Assembly: GCA_029224185.1 (NCBI GenBank)
Contig: CM055191.1
Location: 14,788,688 to 14,852,687 of the forward strand
DNA: 64,000 nucleotides
Direction: 5' to 3'
DNA from: Karalla daura
Taxonomy: Eukaryota > Chordata > Actinopteri > Chaetodontiformes > Leiognathidae
Shown here: piece by piece, positions 1 to 14,166 of the stretch
Numbering within the stretch: the first letter of the stretch is position 1
Layout of the letters: each line of letters opens with the position of its first letter
Notes under the pieces: model-generated
What the model was told of the DNA's origin: nothing
What the model saw: only the letters and a program-made list of their open reading frames with translations
The model's database searches: none
Program-made: the position numbers and the translations under genes

Positions 1-1589
1 GCTTTCATAAGATATTACTGAGAGAGCACTGAGCATAGCCACAGCAGTCCGATATTAATGAAAAATAATAATATACTTTATTCGTACAGCATATTGCAGC
101 CTAAAGTGCACTTGAAACATAGAGATAGAAATACATCAGTTGTGTAACTTAAATCAGCATAAAAATAGAAAAAAAGCAGGAAAATAAGAAAGAAGATGTA
201 CAAATCAGGAATAAAGGGCAATGAATTATCAAACTGATGGATAATGGGATGCAGCATAAAAAAGAAGTAAGAACTAGAATAAAAATAGGACAAAGTATAT
301 TAAATCAGATGGAAAAGACAATCTGCTGGTAAATAATAATAAAATTAAGCACAGTAATTATAATAGATGAAACTACAGGACTTATAACACTAACAACATC
401 CCCCATTATCACTAACATAATTAACAACTGTTCTGTGAGTTTTGTTCAGATAATTAAGCTGCGAGCAGATGACAGTGTCAGGGACGTCGCAGTCATTCGC
501 TGACCTGTTGCTCTCCACATGCGACAAACACAGAAGAGCCTCGCGTGTTGGTTTGTAACACAACCGAAGAAGTGGGTGCAGAAAGGCACAGGAGACATAC
601 TGGAGTGAGCGCTCCATGCCACTGCCTCATTTATGTGGATGGCACTTGGACATAAAAATTCAAAAGCTGCAAGCTGGTGGCTTTCAACGAAAAAAAAATA
701 AAAGGATCAACACTGTGGATGATAACATCATTTCAGCAAAGGTGGATTTACATAATAACAAATTTGCAATCATGGACTGCGCCATCTCCCCTCGAGAAGG
801 AGGACGCCTTGCTGTTCAGGTGTGCAGACAGAAAGCACACCTACACAAACCAGTCCTTCCTGTTTGATTCTCACCGTGCACCTGCACATAAATTGTCCAC
901 ATTTTGAGCCTTGCTCCACTAAGCACGGAAAATGCTAACTGACATTGTGGCGAACACCAGGGAACAGACGCACTTCCGACAGGCTTTGAGAACCTGCGGT
1001 TACGCTGAGCGGGCCTTTGTTAAAACCCCAACCTCCCTTACGTGGCTGCTGTTTTTGAGAAATACCAGAGGATACGTGCAAACCACAACATTTACAAACC
1101 TGGCAGAACACTAAGGCAGTGCTCAGCTCGCCCAAAGGACTCCATACGAACACATCGGCAGAGCAGCAGATGCGGTGACTTGCACTTGGGGAGTGTACAC
1201 ACGTGTTGGCAAAACCACACAAACGGCCACAGACATGGCATAGCATTAATGAGCCAAGTTAAGGACTGAGTTGTGTTCACCTCACTTACAGGATCAGGGA
1301 TCAAAATGTAGCTGAGCCTGGATGAGAGCAGTAGGGGCGGAGCGGGTTTGTTCAGGCTGGGGTCAGGAGACCACATCCTCGCACTGAGGGGCAGCACTGT
1401 CGGACAATCGATGCACCTTTCCGGGCCGCAGTGAAATTAACTCAGTGGAGTCATTGAAGTATATGACAGATCCTGACCTGATCCATCGCTCCTAAAGGAT
1501 GAATCCTAATGACTTCAGCGAAGGCAGCCCCGTAGATTAGTGAAAGCTACAACTCCACACAGTCCATCTGTTATAACCAGGAGCTTTAA

Positions 1590-1705
1590 CCACCTGACAG
1601 AATCAGGGGCAATTTGGTGGTTCAGCTTCTTGCCCAAGGATACTTCGACATGTGGGCTGGGATTGAAGCGCTGACCTTCTGATCCATGGACAAGCACCTG
1701 CGGCC
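1590..1705 (-). repeat. tRNA-derived SINE-like fragment
   Basis: On the plus strand this reads like the reverse complement of a common teleost SINE body. It has a CTTGCCCAAGGATACTTCGA segment followed by a stretch resembling '(g)attgaa-gcgctgacc-ttctgatc'. On the minus strand this corresponds to a tRNA-like B-box region followed by the 'tcgaagtgtccttgggcaag' body. It is degraded, with no clear target-site duplication. The family name is not asserted. Confidence 0.45.
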
Positions 1706-1894
1706 TTCCTGTGTGGAGTTTGCATGTTGGACATGTTAGACTTATACTGGACTTCATTGTCATTCAAGATTTGTTCACTCTGCAAACAGAGCAAAAATTT
1801 GCTTCAGTGGATCACAGAGTGCAATAAATAATACAGATTCAGTGCTATAGCTTTGCCAGGGTATGAAAGTTATAAGTATAAAGAATCTAACCAA

Positions 1895-2165
1895 AGGTTT
1901 TTCTTCTCCGGGCAACCCTGTTTTCATCCCACAGTCCAGAAACATGCCTGTCTCAATCATTTAGAGACTCTAGATTGGCCCTAGGTGTTAATGTGGACAA
2001 CATAGAGAGACAGTAGTGTAGCAAGAAGTGCAGCAAGAAGGTTGTGGGTTAATGTCCTAGTCTCGGTCAAGGTGAGAGTCAACGGTCTGTATATGCCCTG
2101 CCTTCACCCTACACATGCTGGGATAGTTTCAAGAAGACCCCCAAAGACGATTGATTGAGATAATT
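1895..2165 (+). repeat. Dispersed teleost repeat, copy 1
   Basis: This carries the signature of a very common fish repeat: '...cccacagtccagaaacatgc...' followed by '...gactctagattggcccta-ggtg...', then a tail resembling 'tgccctgccttcaccc...'. Related copies occur at about 11.2, 15.4, 17.8, 30.6, 43.3 (reverse), 56.6 and 62.3 kb. The copy is diverged and non-coding. Confidence 0.5.
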
Positions 2166-5100
2166 GTGAAGAATTGTCATACACTGATGAATAGGTTTTA
2201 TATGTTTGTTTGGCATCACTCAAGGTTGTGTATCCACCCATCGCTGCAATCTGTCAGGATGAAGAGCGACCTCAGCTGCCGCTGAAATGTCAGGGCAGGA
2301 CATTCCACCCATGAACCCAAGATGAGATCTGTCATCGTGGAAATCAATCAATAACTCACATAAATGTATAGTTTTGAAAAAAACAAAAAACAAATGAATA
2401 AATAAGGATGGATATGCCTTTCAGGTGTTTTTTGGAATACTAAGAAATGTTTTTTTTTTATTATCCTTGAAAACACATCCATGAGTAAACTCATTAAATG
2501 CAAATGAGCGTGGATTCAGACAGAACTAACAAAGTCTTTAAACACTCACTAAAATGAACAGAATCATCATCATGAGTGACAGCCCAATGCAGTAGCAGCA
2601 TTTACCACTGTCTTGGAATCCAAAGTAATGAATCAAAGTAATGAAAATGTATTAATGTGTTTGGTTCAATCAATCAAGCAAATTGACTGAAAATGATTCA
2701 CTGCTTAAACAGCTTGAACACGTCCACTTGATGAACCATAAATCCAGTTGTATTATTAACAACAGTAACAAAGTTGAACCTCAATCAGTATGTAGTGAGA
2801 ACACCACGCTAAGGTGTTCTCACGCACCAAGAAGACTTCAACATTAGTTGAATTTTGGCTCTGGTTTTACTACTTGAGTTACTATGTGGTATTGACAAAG
2901 CTCAGACAAAGTATTGGGGTTATGTAAGCACGGCTCGCACTTCAACTCCAGTCACGTTGCCTTGGCAACTTGCCCAGAAACAACAATAAATCACCACATA
3001 GGCAAGGAAAGATAATTCTACCACAAATTCAGGTTTATCGGACTCTGTGAGACTCTTGTGATAGCAAATACAGTTACTGATTTATGACATCGCCCCTCTG
3101 GGTAACAATGAAAGAGCCAGGAGGTGGCAAGTGCACTGCAAACTGTGAAGTCCCCGCGTGTGCGTATAAGTGCAGTAACACAAAGGGTACATTAATATGT
3201 ATGGAGAGAGAATAACCAAATCCTCGGTGACCTGACCTTTCATTTTGCCTGTTTACCTGTGTTCACAACAAGTTCACAAGGAGCTGTTCAGAAAGCTCCG
3301 TACGCAAAAGCAACTAATAGCGCTGTAGTGCTGATGAGATCTGCCACATGCTAATGCTGCTCCATCCTTCCCCATCTCCCACGCCTCCCCACACTCACTC
3401 TTCACTACCCACCTGAGTCTCGTTCATGAAAGGAAATCAAGTGTCATCATCTGAATCTTGCTTTGGCTCCGCTCCCGTGGGTCCTGTGCTCCCAGCCTGT
3501 CACTGTGGAGAAACGTCGCAGCTCAAGTACGTGCTACCTGTTTGCTTGGCGTTATATTATTCCGTGGAGGACTACGTACATTTCAGGATTGAGGCCGCAT
3601 TTCCATTTTAATTTCATATTCCGCACCGTAGCGTCCACGTCTTTTAACTACTTTGTGCTTGTTTAATGGTCCTTGGTGAAATGAACGTGCAGGTTTATAA
3701 TAAGCAAAGGATTTCATTATGCAGCTGCAGACCTGAGCCAGACCCCAGACCTATAACAATGTTAGTGTGGATGCTTGCTGATATACAATATGTTGACTTG
3801 TGGTTTTCCACATGAAAAAAGGCTTGTTTAGGGGCGTGTGCAAGTATTATTGGATTACCTGCACCCAACAGCTGGATAGGATACAGATGCAGCAGTGCGT
3901 GCATTTCTCAATTTTATATTTTGCATTAGACATGCAAATATCCTCTCTGCTTATACAGCACTGAGATCACCTAGTGTGCATGCATATGAATCATGCTAGG
4001 AAAGCAAAATACCATGTTTTTTTAAGTAAAATGATAAATAATATTTCTTCTTTCGCTGCATATCAGACGGTAGATATTGCTGAAATGGCATTCAGATATG
4101 ATTGCAATATAAATCTAAATGCTAATTCAAATGAGGAACTAATGCTTTGCTCCACTGTAAACAAAAACTATTAAGATGCATGGATGGAGTGGATGGATGT
4201 AGCAGGTTTAAAAGCATAATGAAGGATTTAGCGAAGACCATCTGGAGCACAAAATGATCCTTGTAATATCTTACATCTGCTGTCTGGAAGAGCTGTCACC
4301 AATGTGAATAGCGATTCACTTTGCATTATCTTTTCCCACACCCTTCTGGAGTCTTAACGTGTATTCAGTGTTTTTGCAAACACCGCCATCCTTCTTGAAC
4401 GAAGAAAAAGCCTTTTTACCTGTCTGAACGGATGACGATATTTAATTTTCCCCTGTCTGTTTTCCATCCAAACACGCGGCTTTGGCGAAATTCTCAGCGT
4501 TAATGTTTTGTCTTTTTTATGATCAAACAAAGCAGATTCTTGGGAGGTCGAACAAAATTGTATTTACTGAGCTCACTCTGGCAACAGTGACCGGTGGAAT
4601 GGGCAGCTGTTCATTCTGCTGTAATTAGACTTCTGAGAAGAAAAGGGACGTCCTGCCTTAAATGGAGCATTTCACACCACTCTATCACCTTCTAAGTGGC
4701 CACTATGCTGAGGCCACGGCGAATGAGATAAATGGTGGCAAGAAGCAGTCGGCTTTTAACAGCAGCATGATGCAACTCAGAGTACAGTGTGAGTTAAAGT
4801 CAGCTCGCTTCATGTTCTTTCCTATTGTAAATTACAATAAAAGGTGTCCTTGTGCGCACCGCAACCCAATCAGTTTGTTGTAATGAGAGCTTTCTGGAGT
4901 GTGTGAAGGAGAAATAGCACGAGACATTCGTCAGCCTAGTGGCTACGCAGAGTGGAGATTGCATGCCTATTTGTCTTCTGGACGAGTCAAAGACAAGCCT
5001 GTTAACATCAGAATAAAGTTCGGCACACTGCCATGGCGGCCTTGGTAAATGGCTGGCAGACTGTAAATCGGCCTAGCGGTGGCTTGGAGCTAAACACTAT

Positions 5101-8100
5101 GAATAAAGTTTAACAAAGCTCATAGTGTGAATCTACTGCCACTGCCCTAAAATCAGTTTTGTGAGAATACCCACAATATTAATGCTCCTCAGCATGCTCA
5201 TAATGCAGGTTCAGATCCAACAGTTCAGCTCAACATGTGAGCCCATTGGGAACCATTTGCTTTCCCACAGCTTGAGAGCCACATCATTACATCGCAGTAT
5301 ACATCAGCTTTCTGCGTTCCATAAACACTGGCACTAACATAGAAACAATTGTGGTGAACTACGTGTCTGTGCTTTTAAGCACATAACAACAAAATAAATG
5401 GTGAACTTTGTTTTTTGTTGGTCTCAGTAACTCCGCCCCAGCCTCTGACGAAGCTGGTTCTTACTTCTGTGACTTTTGATAATGGCAACAAACTAAGGTG
5501 TGATTAAAAAAAAAAGGCTTGGCATTGCTTCAACTTGTGTGCCTCAAAACTTTTAACGCTCCCAGAGGTCGCAGTTGTTTTGGCTTTTAATCTGTTGAAA
5601 TGTCACACACGAAATGTTTTAATATTCCGCACGGAGACTCTGTCATTACAGTGAAAGCTTAACTACTTCAAACGAATGTCACATACGGTTTTAGAAAGGT
5701 AAACACCTGCTAATGGATGTGTATTTGCCCTCGGTGTGCTGCGTTCTTTTCACTGACTCACTGAGATGTGAGTGACTGCTCTTCGTCTGGACCACAGTAT
5801 AATGTGGAAGTTGAGTTGTGCAGCTCCTTTTTGATTTTTTTTTCCACCTTCAGTCGAGTCTGTGCACATTTAGTCCCTGCCAGCTGGCATTGCATCTGCG
5901 CCCACTCCTTGGAAATTAAACTTTTTTTTTTTCTTGAACACAATGTGAATAGCTTAATTATTTTAACCAAGCATCCTGCCACACAGGAAATTACTGAAAA
6001 TTGGAAAATAAGTGGCAATTTTGTCTGATACTCTGCAGAGAGAAAAAAAATTCTTACAATGATGATGGCAAACGAACAACATGCCTGGAAGCTAGTCAGG
6101 CTTTGGTGCTTCAGTGACTCAGCGGGAGAGATACATACTGCCACAGCGGAGAAAGCCCAGTCCTCACTCTCAAATTAGCACATTTGTAAGATGATGACCT
6201 TACCTATCATAGACTTTATAATTATAGATGTAGTTTCTCGTCTGAAGAAGTGGATGTACATAGGCAATCAGCCAGCCAAAAAGGGGCGACTCCACTGCCT
6301 CGTTCCACTTGTCTAATGAGGACGTGACCCTATTTATCACTGGTTTTAATACCTTTGTAAACTGCAATCTCCACACAATATTATGGTATAACCATGAACC
6401 TTTTTCAATGCAGCATGATGGTGGTTTTACGTTTCTTTTTTTCACAACAGATGAAAATGCATTTATCATTCTCATCATCATCCTTTCATTATCCTGCCCA
6501 CTTAGAGCCCAGTGGAGTCACAGAGGTCTGTGTAGTCTAGTGTGAGCTTCCCTTCTTCCTCTCACAGCCTCAGCAACTGGACTGAGCTTTAAACTTTTCA
6601 CAGTCAACCGGAATTATAAATAATGAGCGCTTTCTGAGTAGGTTTTTGACAGTAAATTAATTAGTTAAAATCCTTGTGGACTGATAAAATAAACATGCAA
6701 GTGTGTCTGCTGTGGAATTACAGCAGCTTTCACAGTCTTCGACTCTCTCTCACTCCTCTGACGAGTAAGACCACATGCAGTGTCTGAGCTGAGTGCGAGT
6801 TACATGGGTTACCATGAAGGCACGAAAAGAGGTTAAAACATCAACTCCATTAAACTGAACCGAACTCGGTTTCAGCTCTGGGTCCAAATGAGACAGCACC
6901 TGAGTTGATTTAGGGACATGACTGTGACTGGCAAGTCCCTAGCACAGACGACCCTCATGATCTCAAACAGCTCCTGGTGTAGCAGTGCGTATCCGTGGCA
7001 ACCCCTTGTCTAGATGTGCTCCTCCTCCTCCCATGATGCCAAACCAGTAACCAGTGGGTGACACCACAGCAGCTCTGTCCACCACTCGTTATACCCACCA
7101 TGCTCACCAACCACCGTGTGACTTTGCCTCCCTCTCTGTCAGACCTCTCTGTCAGTAGAGCGTGTCAAGCCACCTCCCAGCACTTCTTTGAATCTGCTGC
7201 ACCGCTGTCAGGCTTTCATTTTCCCACTCTCTCTGCTCAACGTGCAACCTTCTTCCTCGTTGCTCATCTTTTTTAAGTCCCTCAATCTTTCTTTCCTTCA
7301 CCACCTGTGCCAAAATTGCTGTCTGTAATAAGTGGTGGTTCAGTGATTTGTGTCTGACCCACTGCCTCACTCCACTCCTGGTTTATATGAAAAAGAAATG
7401 AAACCTTCTGCTTCCCGTAACCTGACGCATTTGTCAACATTCAATAGCATTGTCAGCTGACATACCATCTGGCTTTTTGAAAATAAAATCTTTGAGTACT
7501 CTGAAATGCGAACAGAGAGGAAAAAATTCCCAAATTATTTCAGCATTGTTGAAATTACAACGTTAGTTCAAGGGAACTGCTCTCAACGTCTACATTAAAA
7601 GTGTTAACATGTGGCAGGAAGAAACTGGAGCAGCCTTGAGACTGGGCTTGTGGACAGAAATGGCTTCATTCTTCAAGTTCCTGTCAATCACAAATATCTC
7701 TTTGTTGCTTATTTTGCTTGGGCCTCTTTTCTTTTTCCAATTTTTTTTTTCTTTTGGCCTGAGTCAGACTCAATAAGTCGGTCACAATGTGTCCCATATG
7801 CTTCTAAGCCAGCAAGTTTCCATTGTCCTCGTTCCACAAGTCACATGGACAGATTTCCATATAATGGGCGAGCCTGCTTGAACCAAAACTGGTTCACGCT
7901 CTCTGGTCGTGTAATTACTGTGGCATTTGAAACAAATCTGCTAAAGAAACTGAAGCAGCAGTAGAATATGGTTTGAGAAACAATTTGAAGTCAGAGTTAT
8001 TTGTGTGAAAACATTGGTGATACTTCTTATCAACAAACCCTGTTAACTGAAACACTGACAACAGAAAGTTGGAGTTCAGCACAACGTACACATCTCTGCC

Positions 8101-9810
8101 TCTGTTTGATGCTTGTTTCATTATACAAGGATAACAATGTGTCATTCGTTGCTTGATTTGACCATTTTAAGGCCAAAGGAAATTCTGCTAGTTAGGAAGA
8201 AAACAGAGAAAACAACAAAAGTCAATTAAAGAGTGGGAAAGCAGATAAAATAATCCCATCCTGTCACCTTAATCCACCCAAAGTCCCCTCATATCTTTAC
8301 CCACACAGCCTTTGTTGATCCTATGAAATGTGGTTTAAAATGCAGATGTGCTTCTGAATAATATACTGGCAGTTTCGGATCTAGTTGGGGTTTTTTTTCT
8401 TCTTTTTTTTAACATTGTCTCTAAGCCGTTAATTAAATCTTCCAGTCACATTTTAACACTTGTGCAGCAGTCATCTTCCAATTTGTGTGAGTCATCTTAT
8501 TTTATCTTCACATTTATTTATTTTTTTCCTGTAATGAGGGAATAGGAACGAATTTGTCCATCGTTCATTTAAAATGAGTCAGAGATGATAAATAAAAGAT
8601 CTGGTTCAGGATTAGAAGTAATGACTTTAAAGGAAATGCTAGGCCTAAGAGGGTTGAATTAGTGCCCAAATGGGGAAAAAAAACCAAGGCTTCTAAGAAC
8701 TGGCATCTGTGACATATGGGATGGGAGTTTTGCTTCAGAATAGCGGCGCCTGTGTAGTATTTTCAATTTATATTAAACAGTTCGTTTGAGGTTTGTGCTG
8801 AACCTCTCGGTCGAGGAAAAAGAAGCAGGAGGTCACACAGAAAAGTTCATACTATTTGAGACAACCTCATATAACTTCTTGCTTCATTCTCAGCCGTCAA
8901 GATTTCCTTTTCTAACAATGGCAAGGAGCCGTCAATGTACAGAACTCTGCTCCGTCCATGCACTGAATGCCTTATCGGTCTTATCAGAGAATATGAACAG
9001 GCTCATTCTTTAATCATCACAATGAAGTGGTGCAGACCCTGCTCACCATATCGCAGGTGGGAGAACAGAGACCACTTAAGAGAAAAAGATGACCTTTGTG
9101 CTTCTGTGGCCACACTGCACTACACTAACGAGAAACACATAAATGCTTCGTGAGGAAATTATGCTAATATATGCAAGTTGTTGTCAGGCGTAATTACAGA
9201 GGAACAAAATGAGGGCTCTGAAAGTAAAGGATAAAAAAACAGGGAGAGGCAAAGTTAGCCTCATGTGATGAACGGACACCATGCTGTTATGGGCTATTTA
9301 AAGCCAGGTCTACGAGTCCTCTGTACTCCACGCTGAGGTACAACATCAACAGAAAAACAAGGTACACCTCATTGCAACTGAGTTTAGAGAGTGCAATGTG
9401 AAACAATGTGAAATGTGTGCAAGATGTTTAAATCTTGATCCATAACTGAAGGCCGTTAAAGGTGTCCACTTCTTGTTACTGTGTGATCAAAGTTGTGAAG
9501 TTGGGTCACGTGAAGAATACGTATTATTATTTATTAGGAGCGTCCGTAGAATATGAAAGAATCTCTGATAATGAGTTACAAGCAAAGCCAATTTGCTTAA
9601 TTTCATACTGTTGTACCATGGTACCATTAATTTCATTAGGAACAATGTTGAATAACACTTTATTTATAACAGAGGGTCTCGATTTGAGCAAAGTATCCAT
9701 GCAGAGCTCCAACAAATGTTTATATTGTAGTCAATTAATCAGACGATTACTCAGGCTAAGACAGGGTCTTCAAATGTTTTACTCATTGAGTTAATTAATA
9801 AGTTGTCTCA

Positions 9811-10012
9811 GCTATGGCTCAGTGGGAGTGTGGTTATCTATGGTTCAGTCCAAAAGTTGGCTGCAATGTTGTGTCCTCAGGTGGGAATGTGTGGAAATGG
9901 TTAAAACAGACGGACCATGCTGGGCAGTCTCTGCCACCAGTACAATGTGAATGGGTGAATGTGAAGCAGTTTGTCAAGTGCTTTAAGTGGTCATGAAGAC
10001 TAGGAAAGCACT
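9811..10012 (+). repeat. SINE-like element, near-complete
   Basis: The start 'tatggctcagtgggagtg' resembles a tRNA-like A box. The 3' end has the typical 'gtcaagtgctttaagtggtc...gactaggaaagcactttataa...' tail seen on many teleost SINE copies. It is the plus-strand counterpart of the fragment at 1590-1705. It is diverged and shows no coding capacity. Confidence 0.5.
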
Positions 10013-11204
10013 TTATAAGAACCAGTCCATTTACCTTTACTTTAATGTTGCCCTTTGCTCATTAGCACTTATCGCATAGTACACTACAGCTAAAAGTAAC
10101 ACGGATGTCGTTAGCTTCAAAGAATTTGGCCTGACTTCAGAGAATCAGCAAATGTCAATTATTAAACTTTTTAATTATTAAAAAGCACAACAGTGTGCCA
10201 TATCTCACTGCAGTGTATCTAGTAGTTATGGGGACGCTTCATTTGCTGCAAAGACACCATAGCCACTCAACTCCCCCTAGGACGAATAACCCAGTCCCAT
10301 CCAAGGCCACTCTGAGCCTGTTATCACATCTCTCTGCAACATTTAGATGTTATGCAATGGTGCTCTCTAGTCCCTGAATTCAAAGGCCTGTCAATCACCA
10401 AGTGAGTGATAGTAGGTTGTCTCTCTCTGTGTCTTCAGTGTTGGTTCTGAGATAATATTGCATGCACTGAGAGATACAGTTATGGAATCTTTGGGTTGGA
10501 CATCATGTTATAGCATTATGAAAATGATAAGGCTCCCAGTGTATAATGATATTACCACGGTACTAAATTTCATGAGCTGTAGGAGGTGCTCAAACAAAAA
10601 TGTTTGCAGGTAGATCAGAGTCGCTCAGCCTCAATGATGCATATATTTCAGCTCTCAGAGATTCATGGTGTTGGACTTCATCTGGAGCAGACTCCAGGTG
10701 TATGTCTACCCTGCAGTGGAGCAGAGGTGAGTGGAGGTTACAGCAATTTTTTTTTCTTTGCTTCATAATGCTTCCATGCAGACACCGATAGCTAAACCCT
10801 CCTCCTCAATGCACATTCATTAAGTCATTTTCAGCAATTACCAGAGACGGCAGCAAACAGAGCTGTGAATAGAAGGAGGAAAAATATCACACTCATCTCT
10901 CAGATGAATGAGCACAGGCATGACCTGTCCTCTGCAGAACATGAACATGGAGCTCATTACATGAATGAAATGACAGGAACAAGGCAAAGCAACGATCCAA
11001 CAATAAATAGCCCAGTGATTTACAAGCCGTTTGAAAATGTTGTGTATCAAATGGAGTGGTGTTGCGCATGGTACAATTTAACTGACAAGCCTTTACAAAT
11101 ATACAAACACACAAGTCATTTTTAGATTAAGAGGTTATGTGTTACGATGCTTTAGACTGGTGATTACTGCCAATGCCTGACAGCAAGAATCCCAGTCACA
11201 CCAA

Positions 11205-11335
11205 GGGCTTTGCATGCTGCCCCAGTGTCTGCATTTACTCCATGTCCAATGGACTCACACACAGTCCAAACAAAACCAACAAGGTTGATTGTAGACTCTA
11301 AATTGCCCCTTGATGTAAGTCGTGAATGATAAAAC
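11205..11335 (+). repeat. Dispersed teleost repeat, copy 2 (partial)
   Basis: The segments 'cacacacagtccaaacaaa' and 'gactctaaattgcccctt' are the conserved core of the repeat also seen at 15.4 and 56.6 kb. Only the middle part is recognisable. Confidence 0.45.
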
Positions 11336-11559
11336 ATATGCTCTTTGGTAGCGTGATTTAGATTTCTTACTTGTTGAATTTACAAGAAGTAAACTGTTTT
11401 TCTGGCTTCCTTTGAGCTTTTCTTTTTCCTCTTGTCTCAAAAGCAGAGCAGCACTTTGTATGTTAGCAGCAGAGTAAAAAGACATTCAAATTGTTGCCCT
11501 CCTTGTTAGTCTCTTTTGATGCACTCCAGAGATACTAGAACCACTGAGGCATCACTCAC

Positions 11560-11900
11560 TAAATCAAACTGATGGCTTACAGCAAGTCAGCGGAGGTGTG
11601 GAAAAAACAATTTACAGAGGGAGGAAGATGATGCAGATAGTTGCTGCTATCTGAAAGATAAAGCTTGGGGAGGCTGCGGAGATCATCAGAGAAGTCGAGA
11701 GAGAGAAAAAAGAGAGAATATCCAATGCTCCGGAGAGATTGGACACTCGCTCTCTCCCCTCCAACCTGGAGCCTAAAAAACACAGACTCCCCGAGGAGGA
11801 GACAGCAGATAAGAGGATAGCGGAGCAGAGCGGCATGGCTCAAGAATCAGGTGGCGAGGCTTGGACTTGCGGGTGGGTAGCACTCGAGCACAGCAGATGG
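11560..11900 (+). other. Promoter-like or first-exon-like patch, unassigned
   Basis: A purine-rich, relatively GC-rich block stands out from its surroundings. It contains an interrupted inverted repeat at 11721-11743, with TCCAAT and ATTGGA arms around CTCCGGAG, so two CCAAT boxes face each other. About 90 bp further is an ATG in strong context (GGCATGG, ATG at 11835-11837), opening a 23-codon frame with possible splice donors at CAG|GTGGCG and GCGG|GTGGGT. I recognise no protein. It may be an alternative first exon, a conserved regulatory element or chance. Confidence 0.2.
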
Positions 11901-13599
11901 TGTTAAGTGTTGAATGTTGAAAAACAGATGAACCAGTAAATTCATTAAGCCGGGCTTGTGGGTCAAGAGCAATGTGCCAAGAAGCAGAGAGAACGTGCCC
12001 TCAAACCTACGTCCTCTGCTAGGGGAAGGATTAGTTTATCACTGAACTTCATGCTTTCACAAAAGTTTGCAGTTGACAAAGTATCAATCCTCAGTTCAGC
12101 TCCATCTGTGCAAGCACAATGCTAAGCCAAAGTTTACTGTCTGCTCTTTTCCTATGCCTAGCCAAATGCTTTGGACTGTATGCATGAGGATGACCCCACA
12201 ATTCATGACACACTCGTTCATTTGTACTAGCATGACTCTCCCTAGCAACGGCATTTAAACTAACCACAACACAAAACAAGCACGGCGAGGGTTAATGAAG
12301 CCTTGGAAAAGGCTCTGTGCTGCTGGGTCTTCCCATCACATTTGCAGCGAGATGCCCGTAAGACCGTGCAGCATCAAGCGGCCTCGTTGTTTGCTCAGCC
12401 AAAGCAGTTTCTAATTACATGCAAATAAGAGTGACCTGGGTTCAAGATGTGAAGCGAGAAATTCAGCTCATCACTCAAGCTCAACATGAGGACGAAATGA
12501 ATAACAATGTACCCGGCTAAGAGCATCTTGATGAGAGGAGTCGTGTTTGAGGAAACTTGTTGAAAGCTCTAGAAGGATTTATGCGTGTCACGACACTCAA
12601 AAACTGTCATTAAAGTTATATGATTCATGTTTGGAGTCGATCCTGCAATCCCTCCTCTTATCGCCCATTCTTCATCCCGAGTTCCAAAACTCTGCTTCTG
12701 CAATCCTTCAATCTCAAGTCAGGTCTGATCTGTTGCTCTCCTCTGTTCCCTTACCTCCCTCAGCCATCTGTCACAGTTGGGTCCTCACTGCCAAGCTTCT
12801 CCTTTGAAAAGATTTTAAAGCTCATACTCAATATTTTGTTGGTCCATGAAACTCTTTCTTGTTTCTTTTCTTCTTCTCTATAGATGTAGATAATAAAGAA
12901 GTCTGCAATATTGTTCGTTCTAACATGTGCTGGACAACACTATTTTCTCTGTCTAGTATCACACAATAGACAACAACAAACAACAAAAAAAACTAGCTAG
13001 CCAAGGGACGTATGACATACAGAGTGAGGACTGATGCACAATGCTAAGGTTTGATTCCTGAGAAAATGAGTGATTCAGAGTCTCCAATCGGCCTAAACAT
13101 GCATGTTTGTGAACAGTGGGAGACAACTAGAGCACCTGGAGAAGATGCAGCTCAACAGAGAAAGGTGAGTCCAGTCTAAGCTCTCTTTGCTTCGATACAA
13201 CAATGCTATCCATCATTACTTAGATGTCTAATGTGCCACATATACATAGATTTATGCAGCATTAGCCCTGCTTCATTCACAGATGTTTCATCATGGTGTA
13301 AATTCAAATGGAAACCAAACCAGTGTAATTTGATACGGTGCAAAACTCAGGTGAAAAATAAACAGTTGAACGTGTAGTTACTGAATTTCAGCTGTGGTTG
13401 CTATAACTCTGTTGCTTTCAGCCTTCAGAAACAGCTGACAAAATGCTACTTATATGTTTAAGCAGGTAAAACATTTGAGACTGGCACAGCTGGCTTTAAC
13501 TGAAGGTAAAACAGTTTTTACCCTCAAGATATGCAAAATATCAGTTTCAATTTGTTTCTGCCACATAAGAAATGGGGCAGCAGCTTAATCCAAATATAG

Positions 13600-13665
13600 A
13601 TGGAAGATAGATAGATGGATGCAAATGTTATTGATCCCTTGAGGAGCTTCCCATCTGGAAATTCA
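13600..13665 (-). repeat. Retroelement 3'-tail fragment with GATA repeat
   Basis: The pattern 'gatagatagatgg-n-ttattgatcccttgagg' matches the widespread fish repeat end 'gggatcaataaag-(tatc)n' read in reverse. It probably derives from the 3' end of a non-LTR retroelement. The opposite orientation is seen at 33.9 kb. Confidence 0.4.
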
Positions 13666-14154
13666 GTGACATTATAAACTGCGACAACGCAAAACCAGAA
13701 TCTGAAAAATAAACTTTTTTGAAAAAATTAAAGAGGACAAAAACCTTGCAGAAAGCTATACTACCAAGGGTGTCCAACACATAATACACTTACACCTAGT
13801 AAGCGTAAATGTGATGTAGTCTGTTAATTATCAGGTGTTGTATATGTGGTCAGGCTATTTGCTCTCTATAGATCTCAGCAGGACACAAGTGGTAAGATTA
13901 CATATAATGTTTAAACTATCAATTTTGCATTTATCCATAACATAAGAAGTGAAACTGTTAACTCAAGGATTATTCAGCCATGGGTACAAGTGCCCGGAGA
14001 CACCTCAGCTCTCTGTTTTCTGTCCCACCCAGTGAAGACTGCAAAAGAGCTTGTTCCCAGTAAAATGAAAAGCTTATCGACATGACAACAATGACGAGCC
14101 CCATGTTGATCATTTAATGTAGGGTGCAGGATACAGATTAATGTTGATTCTGGT

Positions 14155-14166
14155 GGGGGGGGGGGG
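14155..14166 (+). repeat. G12 homopolymer
   Basis: An uninterrupted run of 12 guanines follows TGGT. It is likely to be length-polymorphic. Confidence 0.85.

Larger units (their letters stand above)
1..11500. other. Gene-free left flank, first part
   Basis: I see no supported gene here. The longest open frames (128 codons on the minus strand at 5758-6144, 117 codons on the plus strand at 7611-7964) have no recognisable motif, unremarkable composition and no convincing splice context, so I treat them as chance. The span is AT-rich, with mononucleotide runs and several degraded dispersed repeats that are listed separately. It could be intergenic or the intron of a gene whose exons lie outside the window; the sequence does not decide this. 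Confidence 0.6.

Noticed and set aside
5758..6144. 128-codon minus-strand frame
   Set aside because: No homology recognised. It lies in AT-rich sequence, and the overlapping plus-strand frame is equally open.
9613..9624. Perfect 12-bp palindrome GTACCATGGTAC
   Set aside because: Short palindromes of this size are expected by chance in 64 kb, and nothing around it suggests function.
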